Shown here piece by piece: positions 1 through 8,630 of a DNA stretch of 64,000 bases. The position numbers were made by a program, and so were the translations under genes. Numbering within the stretch: position 1 is the stretch's first letter; each line of letters starts with the position of its first letter. Under the pieces are notes generated by a model, which saw nothing but the letters and a program-made list of their open reading frames with translations, did no database searches and was not told the origin of the DNA. Source of the DNA: Bog-756 sp963701325 (GTDB lineage: Bacteria; Actinomycetota; Acidimicrobiia; Acidimicrobiales; RAAP-2); NCBI GenBank assembly GCA_963701325.1, contig OY969604.1, positions 1,302,001 to 1,366,000 of the forward strand, read 5' to 3'.

Positions 1-1
1 G

Positions 2-442
2 GAGAGCATCGCCGCCCTGCGGGCCCTCTGGAGCCAGCAGCGGGCGAGCTTCGACGGGACGACCGTGCAGTTCAGCGACGTCTACCTGAGGCCCCAGCCC
101 CGGGCGGGGACGATCCCGATCCACATCGGGGGTCACAGCGAGATCGCCGCCCGACGGGCAGGTCGGATCGGTGAGGGCTTCTTCCCCTTCGGCGTCGACC
201 GGAGCGAGCTCGCCCGCCTCATCGACACGATGCGCACGGCCGCCGGAGAGGCGGCGCGCGACCCGTCCTCCGTCGAGGTCACCGTCAGCAGCTACTGCGT
301 CGTTCCCGAGGAGGCGCTCGCCGACGTGGCCGCCCTCGACCACCTCGGCGTGACCCGGGTCATCGTCCCCGCAGCCCTGTTCCAGGGCGATGACGACAGC
401 GCACTGCTGCACTACGGTGAGCAGGTGATCGCGCGACTGTGA
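2..442 (+). CDS. LLM-class flavin-dependent oxidoreductase, C-terminal part (5' end outside window)
   Basis: The window opens inside this gene, and the last 146 codons are visible. The segment around 'PIHIGGHSEIAARRAGRIGEG' followed by a helix and a final (beta/alpha) repeat is the C-terminal signature of luciferase-like monooxygenases. Those are TIM-barrel enzymes that use FMNH2 or, commonly in actinobacteria, coenzyme F420. The cofactor-binding N-terminal half is missing, so FMN or F420 use cannot be decided. It precedes an aldehyde dehydrogenase on the same strand (63-nt gap), which fits an oxidative catabolic operon. The family is well supported; substrate and cofactor are unknown. Confidence 0.85.
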   Translation, partial: ESIAALRALWSQQRASFDGTTVQFSDVYLRPQPRAGTIPIHIGGHSEIAARRAGRIGEGFFPFGVDRSELARLIDTMRTAAGEAARDPSSVEVTVSSYCVVPEEALADVAALDHLGVTRVIVPAALFQGDDDSALLHYGEQVIARL

Positions 443-505
443 AATTGAGCGCGCACGGCACAGTCCCAGACGCGGCTCTGGTGAGCTGCACGAGAGAAGG
501 TCCCC

Positions 506-1993
506 ATGTCCCTCAGGAACGCCACGGCCTCACCGCTCCGGCACGCTGACCGCTTCTACATCGGCGGAGGGTGGATGGCACCGAGCTCGGATGCCACCAT
601 CGACGTCCTCGACTCGGGCACCGAAGAGTTCTTCTTCAGCGTGGCCGAGGCCCGGGAGGAGGACATGGCCCGGGCCGTGTCCGCAGCCCGACAGGCCTTC
701 GACGACGGTCCGTGGCCCCGGATGACACACGGTGAGCGGGCGGAGTTCCTGCGCGCGCTCGGTGCCGGGCTCGCAGCGCGTGCGGACGAGATCGGGCAGA
801 TCTGGCCGCGCGAGTCCGGGGTGCTCCACCGGATCGCCGGCGCGGCGGCTCAGGGTGCCGCCGGCACCTTCGAGTACTACGCCGGATTGGCCGACACGTT
901 CGAATGGGAGCAGGAGGCGAAGCCCAGTTACGGCGGGTACGGCCTGCTGGTCCGGGAGCCGGTCGGCGTGGTCGGTGCCATCATCCCGTGGAACGGCCCG
1001 CTGAGCCTCATCAGCTACAAGATCGCCCCGGCGCTGATCGCCGGCTGCACGGTCATCCTCAAGTCCTCACCGGAGGCGCCGGGCGAGGGCTACCTGGTGG
1101 CCGAGGTCGCCGAGGAGATCGGCTTGCCGCCAGGGGTCCTCAACGTGCTCACCGCGGACCGGCAGGTTTCCGAGCTCCTCGTGCGCGACCCGCGAGTCGA
1201 CAAGATCACCTTCACCGGTTCGACCGCTGCCGGCCGGCGGATCGCCGCACTGTGCGGTGAACGGATCGCCCGCTGCACCCTCGAACTCGGCGGCAAGTCC
1301 GCCGCGGTCATCCTCGACGACGCCGACCTGGGCCTTGCGGCTTCGCGGCTGGCCCAGGCCGAGTGCATGATGACCGGCCAGGTGTGCTCGTCGCTGACCC
1401 GGATCGTCGTGTCGCAGAACCGTCATGACGAGCTCACAGAGGCGCTCGTGGGAGCGTTCTCCCAGGTCAAGGTGGGGAACCAATTCGATCCGGAGTCGCA
1501 GATGGGGCCGCTCGCCGTCAGCCGCCAGCGCGACCGTGTGCTCGGGTACATCGAGAAGGGCGTGGCCGAGGGGGCGACGCTGGCCACCGGGGGCGGGCGC
1601 CCCGCCCACCTCGACAAGGGGTGGTTCGTCGAGCCGACCGTCTTCGCCAACGTCGAGAACTCCTCGACGATCGCCAGGGAAGAGATCTTCGGTCCGGTCC
1701 TGAGCGTCATCCCGGCCAAGGACGAGCGGGACGCCGTTGCCATCGCCAACGACACCATCTACGGGCTCAACGCGTCCGTCTTCACCGCCGACGTCGACCG
1801 AGCCCGCGAGGTGGCCGGCCAACTGCGCTCGGGTACCGTCGGGCACAACTCGTTCCGCACCGACTTCGGCATCGCATTCGGGGGCTTCAAGCAGTCCGGA
1901 ATCGGACGCGAAGGCGGAACCGAGGGCCTGCTCCCCTTCCTCGAGGCGAAGACCGTCATCCTGGAGGAGCGCCCCACCTCCCATCCCGGGTGA
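506..1993 (+). CDS. NAD(P)-dependent aldehyde dehydrogenase
   Basis: This 495-aa protein has the full length of the ALDH superfamily and should oxidise an aldehyde to a carboxylate with NAD(P)+. The general-base glutamate lies in 'LELGGKSAAV', and the catalytic cysteine (about C294) in 'GQVCSS'. The 'PWNGPL' cofactor-site segment, 'FTGSTAAGRR' and the late 'EEIFGPVLSV' motif are also present. The ATG at 506 is preceded by an AGAAGG ribosome-binding site. It follows the LLM oxidoreductase and converges with the amidohydrolase gene 36 nt downstream. It could act on the product of the nearby alcohol dehydrogenase, but that is inference. Confidence 0.92.
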   Translation: MSLRNATASPLRHADRFYIGGGWMAPSSDATIDVLDSGTEEFFFSVAEAREEDMARAVSAARQAFDDGPWPRMTHGERAEFLRALGAGLAARADEIGQIWPRESGVLHRIAGAAAQGAAGTFEYYAGLADTFEWEQEAKPSYGGYGLLVREPVGVVGAIIPWNGPLSLISYKIAPALIAGCTVILKSSPEAPGEGYLVAEVAEEIGLPPGVLNVLTADRQVSELLVRDPRVDKITFTGSTAAGRRIAALCGERIARCTLELGGKSAAVILDDADLGLAASRLAQAECMMTGQVCSSLTRIVVSQNRHDELTEALVGAFSQVKVGNQFDPESQMGPLAVSRQRDRVLGYIEKGVAEGATLATGGGRPAHLDKGWFVEPTVFANVENSSTIAREEIFGPVLSVIPAKDERDAVAIANDTIYGLNASVFTADVDRAREVAGQLRSGTVGHNSFRTDFGIAFGGFKQSGIGREGGTEGLLPFLEAKTVILEERPTSHPG

Positions 1994-2029
1994 CGGCGGG
2001 AAGCGTGGGGCACGCGGGCCGTAGAGCCG

Positions 2030-3277
2030 TCAGGCCGGCACCTTCATGCCGAGAAGGCCGTACAGGTTGCCGCCCATGATCTTCTGCACCTCCGGCTCTG
2101 GGTGGTGGGCCGACAGCTCCTCCACCCATGCGAAGGGCTCGGCCAGCCCCTCCGGGTGTGGGTAGTCCGACCCGAACAGGATGTGCTCCGGGGTCATCAC
2201 GTCGATGAGTGCCTCGAGCGAGTCCTCCCAGAACGGGTTGATGTAGATGTTCCGGAGGAAGACCTCGGCGGGGGGCTCTGCGAAGGCCTTCGGCATCTTG
2301 CCGTAGGTCTTCTCCAACGACTTGAGACACGGCAGTGCCCAACTTCCGCCGTTCTCGACGCTCAGCAACCGCACTGTCGGGAATCGGCTCAGCATCCCGT
2401 GGCAGATCGCCGAGGTCACGGTGTCGCTGATCGGTCGCCCGGTGTTGACCGCATCGGTGAACGGTCGTGGAGCGAAGGGCTGCATGTCCCGCCCATCGCC
2501 CTCCCATTCGTTGGCGTGACGCTGGTAGCCGGAGTCCGACGCGTGCATGGCGACCAGGACGCCGCACTCGGCGACCTTGCTCCAGAACGCGTCGAATTCG
2601 GGAAGGAAGGGGGACCGGGTGCCCCGCGTGCCTGCAACCGGGCCAGGACGCAACAGCACGACCTTGGCTCCGTGCTCCACTACCCAATCGAGTTCTGCGA
2701 TCCCGCGCTCGGGAATGCACGGGTTGACCACCGGCGTGGCGAAGATGCGCTGCTGATAGTCGAACGTCCACTCGTCGAGGAGCCACTGGTTGTAGGCGTG
2801 GACGACGGTGCAGGTCATGTCGGGGTCGTCGAGGAGGTTGACCTCGATCAGGCTGGCCAGCGTCGGGAACATCAGCGCAGCATCGATCCCTGTCTCGTCG
2901 AGCAGCTCGAGCCGGGGTGCGGCAGAGCGGTACGCATCGATGGCCCGAATCGGCGTACCGGCCATTTCGCGGAGCGTCCGTCCCTCGGTGTTCTTGCCCG
3001 CGAAGTAGTCGGCGAACGAGCCCGGCGGGGCTACGACCTCGAAGGTGGGATTCGGGATCGATTCGCTGATGTGATTGTTGATGGCGAGCTTGGTGCGACC
3101 GTTCACCTCCACGTATTTGACGAATCCCTCGTACTGCTTGGGGAGGTAGCGCGTGAGTGCGTCCCCCGTCTCGTAGAGGTGGTTGTCGGCGTCGAATATC
3201 GGGCCTTCATACGTGGACACGAACCCTCGATTCGATGATCTCGCTGCGGAAATGCCGTTCTCAGCCTGGTGGACCAT
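2030..3277 (-). CDS. amidohydrolase family 2 (ACMSD-like TIM-barrel metal hydrolase/decarboxylase)
   Basis: This 415-aa protein begins with the family-typical 'FDADNHLYE' metal-ligand strand. It carries a second histidine in 'AMHASDSG' and the late aspartate in 'FGSDYPHPEG', so it is a PF04909 amidohydrolase. Actinobacteria have many of these in catabolic clusters, where they hydrolyse or decarboxylate ring-cleavage or beta-oxidation intermediates. I chose the ATG at 3277. The open frame runs further upstream, but that extension is low-complexity and overlaps the neighbouring acyl-CoA dehydrogenase, whose stop lies at 3370. The gene follows the two acyl-CoA dehydrogenases in the same direction after 92 nt. 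The exact reaction is unknown. Confidence 0.9.
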   Translation of the reverse strand: MVHQAENGISAARSSNRGFVSTYEGPIFDADNHLYETGDALTRYLPKQYEGFVKYVEVNGRTKLAINNHISESIPNPTFEVVAPPGSFADYFAGKNTEGRTLREMAGTPIRAIDAYRSAAPRLELLDETGIDAALMFPTLASLIEVNLLDDPDMTCTVVHAYNQWLLDEWTFDYQQRIFATPVVNPCIPERGIAELDWVVEHGAKVVLLRPGPVAGTRGTRSPFLPEFDAFWSKVAECGVLVAMHASDSGYQRHANEWEGDGRDMQPFAPRPFTDAVNTGRPISDTVTSAICHGMLSRFPTVRLLSVENGGSWALPCLKSLEKTYGKMPKAFAEPPAEVFLRNIYINPFWEDSLEALIDVMTPEHILFGSDYPHPEGLAEPFAWVEELSAHHPEPEVQKIMGGNLYGLLGMKVPA

Positions 3278-3369
3278 GGGCCGACGATAGCATCGGAGCC
3301 GCTGCGTCCGGCTGCGAGTTGCACTGCGAGGAACGCCGTTTCCGCTGTTCAAGAGGAGCCGCCCCTGGC

Positions 3370-4539
3370 TCAGCGGCCGGACCTTGGGAGCCCCAGGCCC
3401 CGCTCGGCGATGATCGAGCGCTGCATCTCGCTCGTGCCCCCGTAGATGGTCGTCACCGCCGCATGCCGGAACAGATGCTCGATCCATCCGTCGGCGGGTG
3501 CATCGTCTTCGCCGCGCTGGAGGACCCCCTCCGCACCGAGCATGTCGACCAACTCGGTGGCGTCGGCGTTCATGGATTCGGCGTAGAACAGCTTGTGCAT
3601 CGACCCCTCGACCCCGGGAAGACCGCCGGTTGCCGCGACGAACGAGGTGCGATAAGCGAGGAGTTTGGCGACCTCGTTGTTCGTCCGCATCACGGCGAGC
3701 CGCTCACGGACGTGGGGGTCGTCGATGACCCGGGACCCGTCAGGGCGCCGGGAGCCCTTCGCCCACTCGACCGCCTGCTCCCAGACCCGATCGGCCTCGC
3801 TGAGGCCGAAGCCACCTCGCTCGAAGGTGAGAGCGACGGTCATGACGTTCCAGCCCCTGTCGACCTCGCCGATCCGGTAGTGCTCGCTGACCCGGACGTC
3901 CGTGTAGAAGGTCGCGTTCGTCCGCTCCCCGCCCACGGTGTGCACAGGGTGGATCTCGATGCCAGGCGAGTCCAGCGGGACGAGGAACATCGTCAGCCCC
4001 TTGTGTTTCGGCACGTCGTGGTTGGTGCGTGCCAGGAGAAAGACGTAGTTCGCCGCGTGCGCAAGCGTCGTGAACATCTTCTGTCCGTTGATCACCCATT
4101 CGTCACCGTCACGCACGGCGGAGGTCTTGATCGAGGCCACGTCCGAGCCCGAGTCGGGCTCGCTGTAGCCCAGCGACATGATGATCTCACCGGCGAGTGC
4201 GCGGGGGATGAAGTCGCGCTTCTGCTCGTCGGTGGCGACACGCCGGATGGTCTGGCACACGATGACGGTGAGGCCCATGCCATCGGTTGGCGCGCCGGCC
4301 AGCCGGAGCTCGTCGCGCAGGGCGGTCATCTCGAACGGGTCGCGCTCCTGGCCACCGTATTCAGCCGGCCACGAGGCGGCGATCCAGCCCTGATCGCCGA
4401 TGGCGCGGTGGAACTCCTTGTCGTGGTTGGTCCCGGTCCGGTGTGCCCGCTCGATGATCTCCGCATCGAAGTGCTCGTCGAGGAAGGCGCGCACCTCCGC
4501 CCGGAAGGCGTCGCTCTTCGGACCGAGGCGGAAGTCCAT
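3370..4539 (-). CDS. acyl-CoA dehydrogenase, large subunit-type (FadE-like)
   Basis: This is a 389-aa flavoprotein of the acyl-CoA dehydrogenase superfamily. It has 'GYSEPDSGSD' in the FAD/substrate domain and 'MFTTLAHAANY' after it, and it ends in 'YGGTSEMQRSIIAERGLGLPR'. In classic medium-chain enzymes the equivalent of 'YGGTSE' begins Tyr-Glu-Gly. Here the catalytic-base position is Gly, as in actinobacterial heteromeric FadE enzymes for steroid side chains, where the base lies elsewhere. Start and upstream stop overlap as GTGATG, so either GTG 4542 or ATG 4539 is possible. The coupling implies co-translation with the smaller dehydrogenase just upstream. Confidence 0.93.
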   Translation of the reverse strand: MDFRLGPKSDAFRAEVRAFLDEHFDAEIIERAHRTGTNHDKEFHRAIGDQGWIAASWPAEYGGQERDPFEMTALRDELRLAGAPTDGMGLTVIVCQTIRRVATDEQKRDFIPRALAGEIIMSLGYSEPDSGSDVASIKTSAVRDGDEWVINGQKMFTTLAHAANYVFLLARTNHDVPKHKGLTMFLVPLDSPGIEIHPVHTVGGERTNATFYTDVRVSEHYRIGEVDRGWNVMTVALTFERGGFGLSEADRVWEQAVEWAKGSRRPDGSRVIDDPHVRERLAVMRTNNEVAKLLAYRTSFVAATGGLPGVEGSMHKLFYAESMNADATELVDMLGAEGVLQRGEDDAPADGWIEHLFRHAAVTTIYGGTSEMQRSIIAERGLGLPRSGR

Positions 4540-5567
4540 CACCGGACCTCCACCGGACCGAAGAGCGCGTCGGCGAGCTCTGCGATCCCCCGTCTCGGAT
4601 CACCCATCGCGAGCGGCCACGCCTCGGCCCTGCGGTAGTAGAGCTGGATGTCGTACTCGAGGGTGAACCCGTACCCGCCGTGGACGTGCAGCGCCACATT
4701 GCTCGCACGGCGTGCCGCCCGGGTCGAGAAGAGGAACGCCATCGAGGCGAGCTCGCTGAAGTGTTCCTCGTCCTCGGTCTGCGCCCACGAGGCCTCACGA
4801 GCGAGGAGACGTGCGCCGTCCACCAGGGTCGCCGCGTCCGCCAGGTCACGGGCGATCGACTGGAACGATCCAATGGGGACGCCGAACTGGTGGCGGTTCT
4901 TGGCGTATTCGACCCCGATGGCCAGCGCTGCCTCGCCCAGGCCGACCAGCGCGCCACTCATCAGCGACCGCCACTCGTCGAGTGCCTGCCCGTAGGCGGG
5001 CCGGGCGATGTCCTGTTCCACGAGCACCGTCCGCCCTGGTCCCCTGAGCGACCTGTCCGCCACCGACGACGACCCCAAGTTCTTTCGCCCGGGTCCGGCG
5101 GGTTGACCGGTGACGAGCACGAGCTCGTCGGCTTCCATGCCGATGACCACGTCTGCGATCGATCCGGACGGGACGAGCATCACCGTCCCGTCGACCGCGG
5201 GACGGAGGGCCACCGTGCTCACCGTCGTCGGCTCGGCGATGAGCCTGTTGAGGCACTGGCTGCCGGGGCGGCCGGCCGAGGCAAGGGTGCGTGCGGCCAC
5301 TGCGCTGTCGATGAAGGGCACCGGGGCGAGGAAGCTGCCGATCTGCTCGCAGATCAGCTCCAGGTCGAGCAGCGATGCCCCACCCCCACCCAGCTTCTCG
5401 GAGACGCCGACCGTCGGGCCGGCCATCTGGCAGAAGGCGGCCCACAGGCCCGGATCGAAGCCGCCCGGCTCGCTGGCGCGGACGACGTCCGGTGGGCAGC
5501 GGTCGGTGAGAAAGGCACGGACGGCCGAGACCAGGTCGTGCTGTTCGTCTGTAAGGTTCAGGTCCAT
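4539..5567 (-). CDS. acyl-CoA dehydrogenase, short partner subunit (FadE-like)
   Basis: This 342-aa acyl-CoA dehydrogenase family protein is shorter than the usual 380-400 aa. It keeps the 'NRHQFGVPIGSFQ' segment (FAD-contacting Arg) and 'HGGYGFTLEYDIQLYYRRA' near the C terminus. The ATG at 5567 starts 'MDLNLTDEQ', the standard beginning of this family, although the frame is open far upstream. Its stop overlaps the start of the next acyl-CoA dehydrogenase, so the two are translationally coupled. By analogy with mycobacterial alpha2beta2 FadE complexes they probably form one heterotetramer. A TACTCT box at 5605-5610 on this strand may be the -10 of its promoter, divergent from the epoxide hydrolase. 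Confidence 0.9.
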   Translation of the reverse strand: MDLNLTDEQHDLVSAVRAFLTDRCPPDVVRASEPGGFDPGLWAAFCQMAGPTVGVSEKLGGGGASLLDLELICEQIGSFLAPVPFIDSAVAARTLASAGRPGSQCLNRLIAEPTTVSTVALRPAVDGTVMLVPSGSIADVVIGMEADELVLVTGQPAGPGRKNLGSSSVADRSLRGPGRTVLVEQDIARPAYGQALDEWRSLMSGALVGLGEAALAIGVEYAKNRHQFGVPIGSFQSIARDLADAATLVDGARLLAREASWAQTEDEEHFSELASMAFLFSTRAARRASNVALHVHGGYGFTLEYDIQLYYRRAEAWPLAMGDPRRGIAELADALFGPVEVR

Positions 5568-5690
5568 GGTCGAGGTCCACCGGGCACCCGGTCGGTAGGG
5601 TGAGAGTACTTGATGGCCTGCGCCGGACGCCCGGGCCGGTGGGCGTCCACCCGAAGGGCCTTTTGCCAGAAGATCGTCGCCGGATGATCG

Positions 5691-6836
5691 ATGAGTGACG
5701 GGATCGAGTCGTTCCGCGTCCGTGTGGACGACGCGCAGCTCGAAGACCTCCGGAGTCGCCTCGCCCGTACCCGGTTCCCGGACCAGATCCCGGGAACCGA
5801 GTGGGAGGCCGGGATCCCCATCGCCTACCTGCGAGAGCTGATCGACTACTGGCTCGAGCGGTACGACTGGCGTCAGGAAGAGGCCCGCCTCAACGAATTC
5901 GCACAGTTCCGCACCCGGATTGACGGTCAGTCGATCCACTTCATCCACGTACGGTCTCCCCACGAGGACGCGCTGCCCCTCCTCCTCAGCCACGGCTGGC
6001 CCGGCTCGATCGTCGAGTTCCTCGCCGTGATCCCGCGGCTCACCGATCCTCCCGCGTACGGGGGTCGGGCTGCCGATGCGTTCCATGTCGTCGCACCGTC
6101 GCTTCCGGGGTACGGGTTCTCGGAACCGACCCGCACACGCGGCTGGGACGTGCGACGCATCGCCGAGGCGTTCATCGTCCTCATGCACCGCCTGGACTAC
6201 GGCCGCTACGGAGCCCAAGGCGGTGACTGGGGCGCCCAGATCACCACACATATCGGCGCGCTCGATCCGGCCCACTGTGCCGCCATCCACCTCAACATGC
6301 CGATCGGTGTCCGTCCCTCCGAACCCGGTGCGCTCACCGATGAGGAGCAGTCGGACCTCAGCGACATGCGACACTTCACGAGCCAGGAGGCCGCTTACGC
6401 CAACGAGCAGGGGACCAAGCCCCAGACCGTGGGTGTGGGGCTCAACGACTCGCCGGCAGGGTTGCTGGCGTGGATCGTGGAGAAGTTCCGGGCCTGGAGC
6501 GACTGTGGTGGTCATCCGGAGAACTGCTTCACCCGGAACCAGCTCCTGACCAACGTGATGATCTACTGGATGACCGAGAGCAGCACATCGTCAGCCCGGC
6601 TCTACTGGGAGACCAACCAGAGCGGCGTGCTCACGGAGAAGCTGCCCTTCATCGACGTGCCGACAGGGGTGGCGCGGTATCCCAAGGAAGTGCTGCGCTG
6701 GCCGCGCTCATGGGTCGAGCAGCAGTACAACGTGACCCACTGGGCCACCATGCCCCGTGGCGGTCACTTCGCAGCCATGGAACAGCCCGAACTGTTCGCC
6801 GCCGACCTGCAGGAGTTCTTCCGGACCGTGCGCTGA
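5691..6836 (+). CDS. epoxide hydrolase (EPHX1-like, N-terminal EHN domain)
   Basis: This 381-aa alpha/beta hydrolase has the microsomal-type epoxide-hydrolase N-terminal domain ('RLARTRFPDQ...', residues about 5-110). The oxyanion motif 'SHGWPGS' follows, then the nucleophile in 'GGDWGAQ' and the catalytic histidine in 'RGGHFAAMEQPE'. It should add water to an epoxide to give a vicinal diol. It is divergent from the acyl-CoA dehydrogenase pair, with 123 nt between them, and converges closely on an enoyl-CoA hydratase-like gene. In this setting it may act on an epoxide made by a monooxygenase during terpenoid or aromatic breakdown. The substrate is inferred only from context. Confidence 0.92.
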   Translation: MSDGIESFRVRVDDAQLEDLRSRLARTRFPDQIPGTEWEAGIPIAYLRELIDYWLERYDWRQEEARLNEFAQFRTRIDGQSIHFIHVRSPHEDALPLLLSHGWPGSIVEFLAVIPRLTDPPAYGGRAADAFHVVAPSLPGYGFSEPTRTRGWDVRRIAEAFIVLMHRLDYGRYGAQGGDWGAQITTHIGALDPAHCAAIHLNMPIGVRPSEPGALTDEEQSDLSDMRHFTSQEAAYANEQGTKPQTVGVGLNDSPAGLLAWIVEKFRAWSDCGGHPENCFTRNQLLTNVMIYWMTESSTSSARLYWETNQSGVLTEKLPFIDVPTGVARYPKEVLRWPRSWVEQQYNVTHWATMPRGGHFAAMEQPELFAADLQEFFRTVR

Positions 6837-6846
6837 GTCCGGGAGC

Positions 6847-7617
6847 TCAGCCCTTCGGTTTGCGCAGCCGCTCGAGACTGGCCCGGGTGGTGTCGTCCTG
6901 CCAGTGCTCGAGCACCTCTCGGTCGAGGCGCCGACATCCGTCATCGTCGAGCACCGAGAGTGCACGGCGTCGGGTCGTGGCCTTGGCCAGTGCATACGCC
7001 CGGGCATCGAGCTCCGCCAGCGCTCGGGCGAGTGCGACGGCCGCAGCCAAAGTCTCAGCTGCGGCGACGACCTGGTGAGCGAGGCCCCGCCGACATGCCT
7101 CGTCGGCATCGAGCAGGGCGGCATCGAAGATCAGCTGCTCCGCGTGCTCGCCGCAGGCGTGCCGGAGGAGCTCGACGGCGAAGACCGGGAACGACACGCC
7201 GACCCTGAGCTCGGTGGCGCCGATCCGTGCACCCTCCGCCATCACCCGCTTGTCACACGCGCACGCCAGGATGCACCCACCGGCAATCGCCGGTCCGTTG
7301 ACGGCAGCGACGGTCGGCTTCGCGAACCGGAACAGGCGGGCGAGTGCGGTGTTCAGCGCGTCGAGGAGCACCCCGGTGCGACGTTCGTCGTTGTCGAGGA
7401 CCTCGCTCACGTTGAGCCCCGCAGAGAACACGGGACCCTCGCCGGTCACCACCAGCGCCCGGACCTCGGGATCCTGCCCGCAGCGGTCGACGTAGGCGGC
7501 GATCTCTTCGAGCGTCTCGACGTCCAGTGCGTTGACCTTGTCACTGGCGAGCGTGAGCACGGCGATCCCATCGGCCGTCCCACCCTTGATCCTCGCGAAC
7601 TGTCCGGTGTCCGTCAT
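6847..7617 (-). CDS. enoyl-CoA hydratase/isomerase family protein (crotonase fold)
   Basis: This 256-aa crotonase has the CoA/oxyanion motifs 'FSAGLNV' and 'VNGPAIAGGC'. The first active-site glutamate of hydratases is plausibly in 'GATELRVG'. The second (E164 of rat crotonase) does not align to a Glu by eye ('GEHAEQLIF'), so the protein may be an isomerase, hydrolase or other crotonase rather than a true hydratase. The start is ATG 7617, preceded by a GAGAGGA ribosome-binding site; the frame is open further upstream without family similarity. It lies downstream of the VOC/SnoaL gene in the same direction (129-nt gap). Confidence 0.88.
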   Translation of the reverse strand: MTDTGQFARIKGGTADGIAVLTLASDKVNALDVETLEEIAAYVDRCGQDPEVRALVVTGEGPVFSAGLNVSEVLDNDERRTGVLLDALNTALARLFRFAKPTVAAVNGPAIAGGCILACACDKRVMAEGARIGATELRVGVSFPVFAVELLRHACGEHAEQLIFDAALLDADEACRRGLAHQVVAAAETLAAAVALARALAELDARAYALAKATTRRRALSVLDDDGCRRLDREVLEHWQDDTTRASLERLRKPKG

Positions 7618-7746
7618 CGTTGGTTCCTCTCTGATCGGCCCAGAGATGCGGCGCCCCGAAGAGCCCTGCACACCCTGAGCCGTGCGGGCGCCGACGTCGT
7701 GACGCCGGAGCGTCAAGCTACCCGAGATCCACCGGCGCCGACTCGA

Positions 7747-8586
7747 CTACGTGGCCACCAGGTACGTCTTGACGAGCCGGTCGGAGAAGCGCCACTGACC
7801 GTCGACCTTGACGAAGCAGTCGATGTACTGGCCGGAGAGCGTGATGCTCACCCCGGTATCTGGGTCAGAGCGGAGCACCGACCAGTAGCACCGCGACGAG
7901 GCCGCCATGGCACCCGGCTGAACCTCGACGGTCAAGTTGGTGAGGAGGTGTTTCGTCCGGGAACCCTCTCCGGAGGCGGCCAGCTGCTCGTAGACCGGCC
8001 TCACCTCTGCGCTGCCCCGTCGGACGACCGCACTGGCGTCCGACCGCCAGGTCGCATGCTCGAAGAGCGCAGCGACTCCGTCCACGTCGTCTGCGTCGAC
8101 CAGGAACGCATAGGAGTGCACGAGCGCGGTGATCGCCGACTCGTCCGACATGTCTGGTCCAACGGGTTCCGGATAGCGGATGAACTCCAGCAGATTGCCG
8201 TCCGGGTCGCGCACGTACACGCTCGACCCGGCGATCCGACGGCCGCCCTGGCGCTCGACCGGACCCTCGATGACCGTCGCGCGGGCGCGTTCGAGCAGTG
8301 CCTCGAGGGCTGCTGCCGGCCCGTCCCACACCAGGCAGAGGTCGCCGCACGGCGGAGCCGCCGCCGGTGCCCGGAGCTCGAAGTCCGTCCGCCAGAGCTC
8401 AGGACGGTGGAAGTTCACCATCTGGGTACCGAACTGCACCTGGGCCAGGTAGGGGTTCTCTGTCACCTCGAGTCCGAGCGCGCGGTAGAACCCGACCATG
8501 GCCTCTGCGTCGTGCATCGGCAGCGCGACGTGGTCGAATCCGAGGATGGCACCCGCCTCGGGTCGGCCATGGGACTCAGTCGGCAT
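7747..8586 (-). CDS. fusion of VOC (glyoxalase/dioxygenase-like) and SnoaL/NTF2-like domains
   Basis: This 279-aa protein has two domains in one uninterrupted frame. Residues about 15-140 form a vicinal-oxygen-chelate domain: 'GFDHVALPMHD' at its start, with the first His ligand, then 'YVRDPDGNLLEF' at its end. Residues about 150-279 resemble a SnoaL-like NTF2-fold domain ('YAFLVDADDVDGVAALFEH', 'VDGQWRFSDRLV'). Each domain usually occurs alone in catabolic clusters, as dioxygenase/lyase and as isomerase/dehydratase-like enzyme. An internal ATG opening 'MSDESAIT' sits exactly at the domain boundary, so separate translation of the second domain is possible. The start is ATG 8586. Confidence 0.85.
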   Translation of the reverse strand: MPTESHGRPEAGAILGFDHVALPMHDAEAMVGFYRALGLEVTENPYLAQVQFGTQMVNFHRPELWRTDFELRAPAAAPPCGDLCLVWDGPAAALEALLERARATVIEGPVERQGGRRIAGSSVYVRDPDGNLLEFIRYPEPVGPDMSDESAITALVHSYAFLVDADDVDGVAALFEHATWRSDASAVVRRGSAEVRPVYEQLAASGEGSRTKHLLTNLTVEVQPGAMAASSRCYWSVLRSDPDTGVSITLSGQYIDCFVKVDGQWRFSDRLVKTYLVAT

Positions 8587-8630
8587 GCTCGAGGCGGTAC
8601 AGCGTCGCGCCGAACCCGGCGCCGCCGCTG

